NCBI GenBank assembly: GCA_004154925.1
Contig: QJNS01000177.1
Coordinates: 103,554 to 167,553, forward strand
Source of the DNA: Monosporascus cannonballus
Taxonomy: Eukaryota > Ascomycota > Sordariomycetes > Xylariales
DNA length: 64,000 nt
Direction: 5' to 3'
Position numbers and translations under genes: made by a program
Notes under the pieces: model-generated
Told to the model about the DNA's origin: nothing
The model's database searches: none
What the model saw: only the letters and a program-made list of their open reading frames with translations
Shown here: piece by piece, positions 57,837-64,000 of the stretch
Position numbering within the stretch: the first letter of the stretch is position 1
Layout of the letters: each line of letters starts with the position of its first letter

Positions 57837-58433
57837 ATGTTCGGATTCGGTATGTCGACTAGATGCGTTCCAGAACCTGGTGTCCAAAACTGTTAACTGA
57901 CACCGTGTAGATGAGGCTAAGAATGCTCGCGACGAGGTGTACAACAGCGAGCCACGCGAGGCGAAATTCAGCCACGAGTTCATCGCCGGCGGTGCCGCCT
58001 TTGAGGCTATGAAGATATTCGAGGATAGACAGCGCAGAGACGGTGCATGATCATTTCATTCTTCCCAGACTCTCCACTCCAATTCCTCGCCCCTTATTCT
58101 TCAAAGCGGACGTCTCCAACGAGGTATACTGACTCCCCATGTGGTTGGACCAGGCAAGGCGGTGAGCCATGGTTTCGCCAAGGAGCTCCTAGCCGGCATT
58201 GCAGGCGCCGAGCTCGACAAGTTGGTTGAGACAAAGGGCATGGACGCCATTGACCGCGAGAAGGCGAAACGCCATGCCAAGCAGCAGGCTGAGGAGATGT
58301 ACGATCAACACTATGGCAACTACGACCAGTATGACCCGTAAGTGAATCGATGGGCTTTCGAGGGGTTAGTGACTTGATGACTGACTTTGGCCAAAGGGAA
58401 AGCAGCCGCCCTCATCCTACCATGGAGTACTAG
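57837..58433 (+). CDS. CipC-like small stress/antibiotic-response protein (DUF3759)
   Basis: Four exons: 57,837-57,849, 57,911-58,042, 58,154-58,337 and 58,397-58,433, giving 121 residues. The first exon is only 13 nt (MFGFG). All introns have GT-AG ends and consistent phases (61, 111 and 59 bp). Family landmarks: N-terminal MFG[FW]G, YNSEPREAKFSHEFIAGGAAFEAM, VSHGFAKELLAGIAGAELDKL and DREKAKRHAKQQAEEMYDQHY, in order. CipC is a cytosolic protein of unknown activity, induced by concanamycin A in Aspergillus nidulans and abundant under stress or during infection in several fungi. The last 12-residue exon (ESSRPHPTMEY) is the least certain; without it the frame stops after YDP. Confidence 0.9.
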
Positions 58434-61400
58434 GTTGAGATCCGACAGCGATGACCATTAAGAGACACGATTAAAGGATAGGGAGAGACAATGCTGTTCT
58501 CATATCTGGATTCGCTGGCATCGGGCTTCATTTTCCAATAGCATGAACAGTAACAGGCAGGTATGAAGAGCTAAAACTAAGTATTATCTGCATATGACTG
58601 TAATATATCTAGACAAGGGTGACGCAATGACATTTTAAACTCTGTTCGTAACTTATTATATAAACCGAGGGCATACCAATGTGGTTGTGGGATTTCCGAC
58701 TTGTATAGATATAGTGCGAAACCAAATGATTATGTACGACCAGGTGAAAGTGCTTCCGATTCCCCATGTAGATCCAATTCAGCTCACAACAAAACAGAAA
58801 AAACATCAACAGATTTCGGTAGACAGCTCAAACCCGGCCGCATCCGCAATGAGCTCTTTCCTCGAAGCTACTGGTCAGTCCAAATCTGACCAGCGCTGTG
58901 ACGGAAATTTGGATCCAGCCGGCGACGTCGGTGGTTTGTGACGAAGATACTCGAATCCGGCAACCCGGTTGGCGTGTAGATTGGCAAATGGCGTCCGGTG
59001 ACAGGAATCTGAAGGTATGGCGGAATTGGCGAACGCCTCTTGAATATTGGACGAGAAGGGTGTGAAGGACTCAAACGGTTTGCGAACTTCCGGTCGCAAT
59101 CAAGAAGGGCCACATCAGCCTCGAGGTTTAAGGTTGGAGCGCAGTTCGTGACCCAATTGGCCATGTTGGCTACCCTTTTTAAGACAGAATTGATGATGCC
59201 CATTCCGACATCTCAACAAACTTTCCTTGCCGAATTCAAGTCCGGTTCGTTAAATTCATTTCGTCTGGTAGCCGCTGTAGCCTGCTTCAGTTGCCCATTA
59301 GCAGATATAGCAGGGACGGTATGTCGTAACCTTTATGTGGAATTACTGTGTCTATACTAACATGATTAAACTTAGCTGTTTTACCATATTCATCTGCGTT
59401 TATGTCCAGCATGGGATACCTGAACAGTCGCCCCTGATTGAAAAGGGAGAGCGATGGAGCTTGACGGAACTGGCGATCCTCAGACTCTGTGCGCTGAGCT
59501 TGGGACGTTCTAGGTCCTATTTTACTATGAGCCATTGGCGTTTGCTTGGGGAGCACTGGCACTTGTCCAGCTCGAGACTGTATCGGATTTAACCAGCTCA
59601 AGCCCTCTCTTGATGTGGTGATGATACGAGAGTTACCTAACGCCCTAGAAATTGAAGGATACTAGTTTGAGCTGGAAGTTCCTCTGTTCAGTGATCATTT
59701 AGTCGCCTGACAAAAGCAATTCATCTAGATCAAACATCCTCGCCACCAAGCACCAGAAAGCAGGGGTTTACTTGTTGATACTATTTCTTTATTAAGTTAA
59801 ACCTATTTGACTCATCTCCTATCGTCCAAAATATGCCGCCTACATACCCCTGACTAAATCTTTATCGGCATATCTGGTAAGAGTAAGACCGAACGCAGAC
59901 GTTAGCATTCAAACCGCGTGCCTTCTAGCCCCTGGCGGCATGCCTCCTCCAAAGCCCGCTTGATCATACCTTCCGTTTCTCAAACCCTAGGAGGAATCTC
60001 TTAATTACTTTGTCTCCGCGCTTTCCCTCCCACAGCGATCGTTTTACCATTCTCAATACGGGTCCGCCACAACCCTGATTTCAAGATTGCTGGTGTGCGT
60101 CCTCGGCGCAAGGGCCCTCCTCATGGACTCCTCCGATCTATCCGCAGGGTCCCAATTCGTCCTGCACTGGCGGTCAGCCGGGCTGCCGTGGCTCGATTCT
60201 GACCCTTGGGCAGTGGAATGGAGTCCGCGGCCACGAGATAGTTGTTCCCGACGAGCTTGTCGACACAGAAGTTCCGCCAGCCGCAGGGCACGCCGTGCTC
60301 GCATTCAGGGCCACGGAACCCAACCCGGTACAGGATCCTCGGGCCCGGACAGGCGCCACTTAACGAGGTTCCCACTCGTCACGCATGGTGAGGTGGTAAT
60401 AGGAGGCGCCGCCAGACGGCTTCTAGGTACTGCTCTCGTCATCCGGCCCGGGTAGCCGTGGCGCTAGCTTCTTTACCTTGGGGAACCATAGAAGGCAGCT
60501 TCTCGAAGACCACCGAGCCGTCACGCCCATAGGTGAGTGGCGACAGCTAGTGGCACGCTACATCGTCCAGGTATACGGCGTCGCGGTCGACATTGATCCA
60601 GGCCAAGGTTCCTCCTTGTCCCGCTTGGACCAGTCGGGAATGTCGTCGGCGGACAGCAACAGGTCGACCGAGGCAGCTACCGGTTCCCAGGGCAGGGGGA
60701 GCGCGTGCCGCGAATGAGGCGCGCCTTACAACATGCCTTGTCCCCGGCGGACGAGTTAATACGTTCTGCTCTCGCGACATGGCAGGGGTCAGCGGTATAT
60801 TATGCTATACCCAATTCGTAGGGGGACCAAACTTGCACGGTCAAAGATTGTATGTTCTTTTCCAAGAGAATTGAGGAGACATGGACGATAGCGGAAAAGA
60901 GAAATACCGGACATATGCCCCGTCTACCCACGGTTGGAGCTACCTGGAAGCTTTTCCGTATCTATAGGACGATTTTGTCCCGAGCAAGCTAAATCTATCT
61001 TGTGTCGTATAGTTTGTGTGCGCACGTACCCATGACTGTCTCGGCTTCTAGATTGCCTTTAGCATTATCGGCTATTTTAGGCAGCCCTTCGTTTCTCTGC
61101 CTCCATTTCTCCGTGGAAATTCTCCGTCGGGTATATATTTCCCTTCTCCTACCGTTTTTATGTGGTTTGTTCACCTATAGGAGCAGGGCGCTAGGGCCCA
61201 ATTTACCCTCTACTCATCAGTGGGGGTCCGGAGGAGGCAACGAAAAAACAACCCAGATATAAGAATCCAATCAAGGACCTACACGACGCTTCTGCTCCAA
61301 TTCAGTCGCAGCTTCTTCAAGACAACGCCGAACACGTGCGAGTAGGCGCACATACGATGATGTTGAACACTGAGATGTATTTGCCGGTTGGATTCGCTTC

Positions 61401-62012
61401 GGAAGACGTACCTTACCACATCGCTATCCCGGAATCCCAACATATGCGAGGATTATAGCAACCGGGGACTATTAGGGAATCTCGCCTAGGATAAGTAGGA
61501 ATGACAATGAGAATGACTCTCTTCTCTTCAGGGGCTCGAGCCATAGGTCTAGCCGGTGTCCCTCTTCAAGGCGTACATATTGAATCGCCCTTTGGGTGGA
61601 TGCAGTATAGAGGCATATATGAAAATCAGAGAATCACCCACCTTTTACGGCGATATTCGTTATTGAAACGTGGGGATACGGTAGGTAACTTCTGGATGCC
61701 CGGGGGAGGAGAATAGGGGTCCGATCCAACATTGGAAGAGGTGGGGCGGAAAATCCTTAACCCCGCGGAGTGCAGTGGGGCGGGGACCTCGACTTAATCG
61801 ACGCCCCGTTTAATCAATTGCAACAAACGTTAATCCGATATTCTAGCTCTCGTCTTGGAGCATGCCCTTCCTTATCTTCCTTCCAGATTGACCCTTGAAT
61901 TTTGGAGAGCCGCCGGACCTCACAAAGACACGAGCACGACGCGACTACCCACGAAAGGCACGCACACGACTGGGATTTCTTCCTCTGGCTCAACCCTCTA
62001 CCCGTCGTAAAC
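58434..62012. other. Long gene-poor stretch
   Basis: About 3.6 kb with no gene I can support. The part at 60,050-60,780 is GC-richer, and its minus strand reads protein-like pieces in more than one frame (for example VGNNYLVAADSIPLP near 60,230), separated by stops and frame changes. It may be a decayed gene of unknown family. The rest is ordinary composition with short open frames. Confidence 0.4.
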
Positions 62013-62513
62013 ATGACGTCGACTATCGGGATACCTATCAAGCTTCTGAACGAGGCCCAGGGACATATCGTCACGCTGGAGATTACGTCGGGCCAGACAT
62101 ACCGCGGCAAGCTTCTGGAAGGTAAGCTGGGCTGGACTTCTGGATTACATCCTGGGGGCCATGGACGCTAACCACTTTCGCGCAGCCGAGGACAACATGA
62201 ACGTTCAGCTCAAAGACATCACGGTGACGGCGCGCGACGGACGAGTCAGCCATCTGGATCAGGTCTACATCCGTGGAAGCCACGTGCGGTTCTTCATCGT
62301 GCCAGATATGTTGAAGTACGTCAATGGGATTCCAACAATCGGCCATTTGTCGCTTGACTCTTTCGCGTCTCCCATACTGACTTGACCCTTTTCCTTCGCT
62401 CTAGAAACGCGCCCATGTTCCGGAGTCGCAACGCGAGAGGCCGCGGTGTCGGTCTGGCCAGAGGACGAGCGACGGTCAGCAGGGCCCGGGCGAGCGGTCG
62501 CGGCGGGCGATAA
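62013..62513 (+). CDS. SMD3: Small nuclear ribonucleoprotein SmD3
   Basis: Three exons, 62,013-62,121, 62,186-62,315 and 62,405-62,513, give 115 residues (introns 64 and 89 bp). It is a core Sm protein of spliceosomal snRNPs and sits in the heptameric ring around the Sm site of U1, U2, U4 and U5. Sm1 motif: [24 protein letters not shown] (as successive strands, residues 11-34). Sm2 motif: [16 protein letters not shown] (about 64-79). The C-terminus is the RG-rich tail ([10 protein letters not shown]...SGRGGR), a target of arginine methylation in the family. The start [12 protein letters not shown] fits the family exactly. Confidence 0.96.
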
Positions 62514-63469
62514 ATTCGACAAGGTGTCTTTGCGAGACGAGACGAGCAATAAGATTCCCCTGTGACATGGGCTGGCGTTTGGGGCAAAAGTTTGGGCAAC
62601 AACCGGAAATACCGAACCTGTTCTGCGGGAGATGTCTGCGGTCGGCAGAAAGCTAGATGCTACACAAAATGCGAGAATCAGGGAACAAAATCGTTCTGCC
62701 AAACTCCTGCCTCTTTTCCGCCCTTGATTCCTTCTGAAGGACTGGCCCCGGAGAACCGCTGTCTTATGAGGTTGTGGGGGCGACTGGGTAGCTTGCTGTT
62801 ACATGTTCCTCCCTATCTCCCTTCCTGTGTTCTCTTTATTCGGCAAGGTGCTTGCCTAATTTCAAGTATACTGGACATATCAATGGGACTCCGGCACGTC
62901 CAAGTCAATTCCCGAGCTTCTGTTCCTCGGGATATTAGGGGTCGAGTAATGAGCTTCTGATGGATAACAGTGCTGTAACAGAGATGCGGTCGTTCCAACG
63001 GTCTTGTGTTGAAGAACATGAGCCAGATTTCAGGATCGCTGGGGAGATCTCTCGAGGATTCGGGCCATTGAGATAACGCCGCTTGGGTCTCTCACTGTAC
63101 ACGAACTCGAGACAACTGTTGCTTAGTTTCTACGATTTACACGACATAAAAACAAGTGAAGTGCCAGCGGATTAGCCCTACAGTGATAAGCGGATGCTAC
63201 CAAGACCATCTATCCATCCACAATAATGCTATTCGCAATAGCGCTGCCCCTGGCTACTCAGCTCAGTCAGACCTAGCCGCATTGCGCCCTTTTCGAAACG
63301 CCCCAGGGTTTTCGTAGCTTGGGAATTGCTTCTGGAGATTCGATGGCAGGCTCCCAATGACAGTCTTGATTCGCTGGCCTTAGTACCAGCAATGGGTTCG
63401 CGAGGAACTGTACCACGCATACGCTCCTCCACTAATGGGCTGCCGTTCTTTGTGATTTCGCTTATTAAT
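62514..63469. other. 3' region between SmD3 and the terminal minus-strand gene
   Basis: About 950 bp containing both convergent 3' ends. No gene seen. Confidence 0.4.
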
Positions 63470-64000
63470 CTAATATTCCGTCCACTCCTCATCTAAATCT
63501 TCCTCCGAACTCGTCCACCCAAACTCCTCGCTCTCGCTGTCCGCGTCATCCCGTAGGCCGCCCCCCGCAGCTCTTCTCAGACTTCTCCTCGTCACCACGC
63601 CTTCGGTCTCCGGGCTCTCCCCCCTGGCAGCCACCGCAGCCTTTGTCCATCTGGCGTCATGCTTTCTTTTTCCTCCGCGTCGCGCCAACCGGCATCGTGA
63701 CGGCTTTTCTCGACCTTGAAACGGTCCCCTCCATGGGCTTTTCCTTGGCCCCGCTCCCCCGCGTAGTAGAGCCGGCGCCCGGGCACCTCGTCTTCCGCTT
63801 TGCGCGCTCGCCGCCCTTGCGCCGCGTCTCCCCTCCCCACAGGCGCATGACCTCCTGGACCCTCGCGCACGTCTCGGCCCGCGCGCGCTCGCGGCCGAGC
63901 CCCGACTCCCGCATCAGGCGGTCGTAGTCGGTGTGCGCGTGGCGGGCGTGCGCGCGCACCGCCAGCGCGGCCCTGCGCCCGAGGCCGAGCGCGCCGGCCC
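63470..64000 (-). CDS. Probable DUF2293-type protein, partial (runs off the window)
   Basis: On the minus strand from the window end the frame reads LGRRAALAVRAHARHAHTDY, then DRLMRESGLGRERARAE and VQEVMRLWGG. This resembles the core of fungal DUF2293 proteins (AVRAH-x-RH-x-x-T-x-YD-x-L, then Arg/Glu-rich helix and V-x-x-x-x-x-W). It continues to a stop at 63,657. An adjoining frame carries a Lys/Arg stretch and an acidic Ser/Asp/Glu tail ending EEWTEY with a stop at 63,470, and may be the true C-terminus after an unseen splice or frame change near 63,690. The 5' part is outside the window. Function unknown. The family assignment is from memory of the pattern and moderate. Confidence 0.5.

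Noticed and set aside
62265..62702. Minus-strand frame of 145 codons over SmD3
   Set aside because: Antisense of SmD3 exons 2-3 and its intron; SmD3 is unambiguous on the plus strand.

Overview
The window is nuclear DNA of a filamentous ascomycete (Pezizomycotina, probably a Sordariomycete; the class is an inference). Genes carry 50-110 bp introns with GTRNGT donors and CTAAC/CTGAC branch points. Moderately GC-rich gene islands alternate with very AT-rich blocks that look like the product of repeat-induced point mutation (RIP): CpA/TpG is scarce, TpA abundant, CpG largely kept, and no long ORF survives. Both large blocks resolve into nested LTR retrotransposons whose borders can be placed to the base from 5-bp target-site duplications (TSDs).

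Left block (1-17,717). Bases 1-4,640 are AT-rich repeat of unknown class. A short unmutated island follows, then a chromodomain-type Gypsy element (Gypsy-A, 5,145-17,712, TSD CTTAG). A Copia element (Copia-1, 10,929-17,519, minus strand, TSD ATATA) sits inside Gypsy-A's 3' LTR. A Gypsy solo LTR (16,963-17,350, TSD AGAAG) sits inside Copia-1's LTR, and a 167-bp mini-LTR (TSD ATTAC) inside Copia-1's body.

First gene island (17.8-33.2 kb). It holds a cytochrome P450 pseudogene, a 700-bp TIR element filled with inverted decamer arrays, a Copia-type solo LTR, a secreted CBM35-GH26 (beta-mannanase type) gene with six exons, an M18 aspartyl aminopeptidase, a PAF-acetylhydrolase-like hydrolase, and the 3' half of a broken gene.

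Second block (33,157-46,213). A second copy of the Copia family (Copia-2, TSD GATCT) is interrupted by Gypsy-B (33,549-40,439, TSD GTATT) and by a 143-bp mini-LTR (TSD TTTAT). Copia-2 sits inside one gene: the 5' half lies at 46,214-47,045 and the 3' half at 31,460-33,156, both on the minus strand. Removing the element and one TSD copy joins them in frame.

Second gene island (46.2-64.0 kb). It holds tRNA m1A58 methyltransferase catalytic subunit (TRM61) and cysteinyl-tRNA synthetase, divergently transcribed from a shared 511-bp promoter. Further right are a HET-domain gene, a CipC-like small stress protein, snRNP core protein SmD3, and the end of a probable DUF2293 gene cut by the window edge. 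So conserved housekeeping genes (tRNA modification and charging, splicing, peptide turnover) lie beside accessory genes (mannanase, P450, HET, repeat-type gene) at the edges of silenced transposon nests. No rRNA, CRISPR or bacterial-type features are present.
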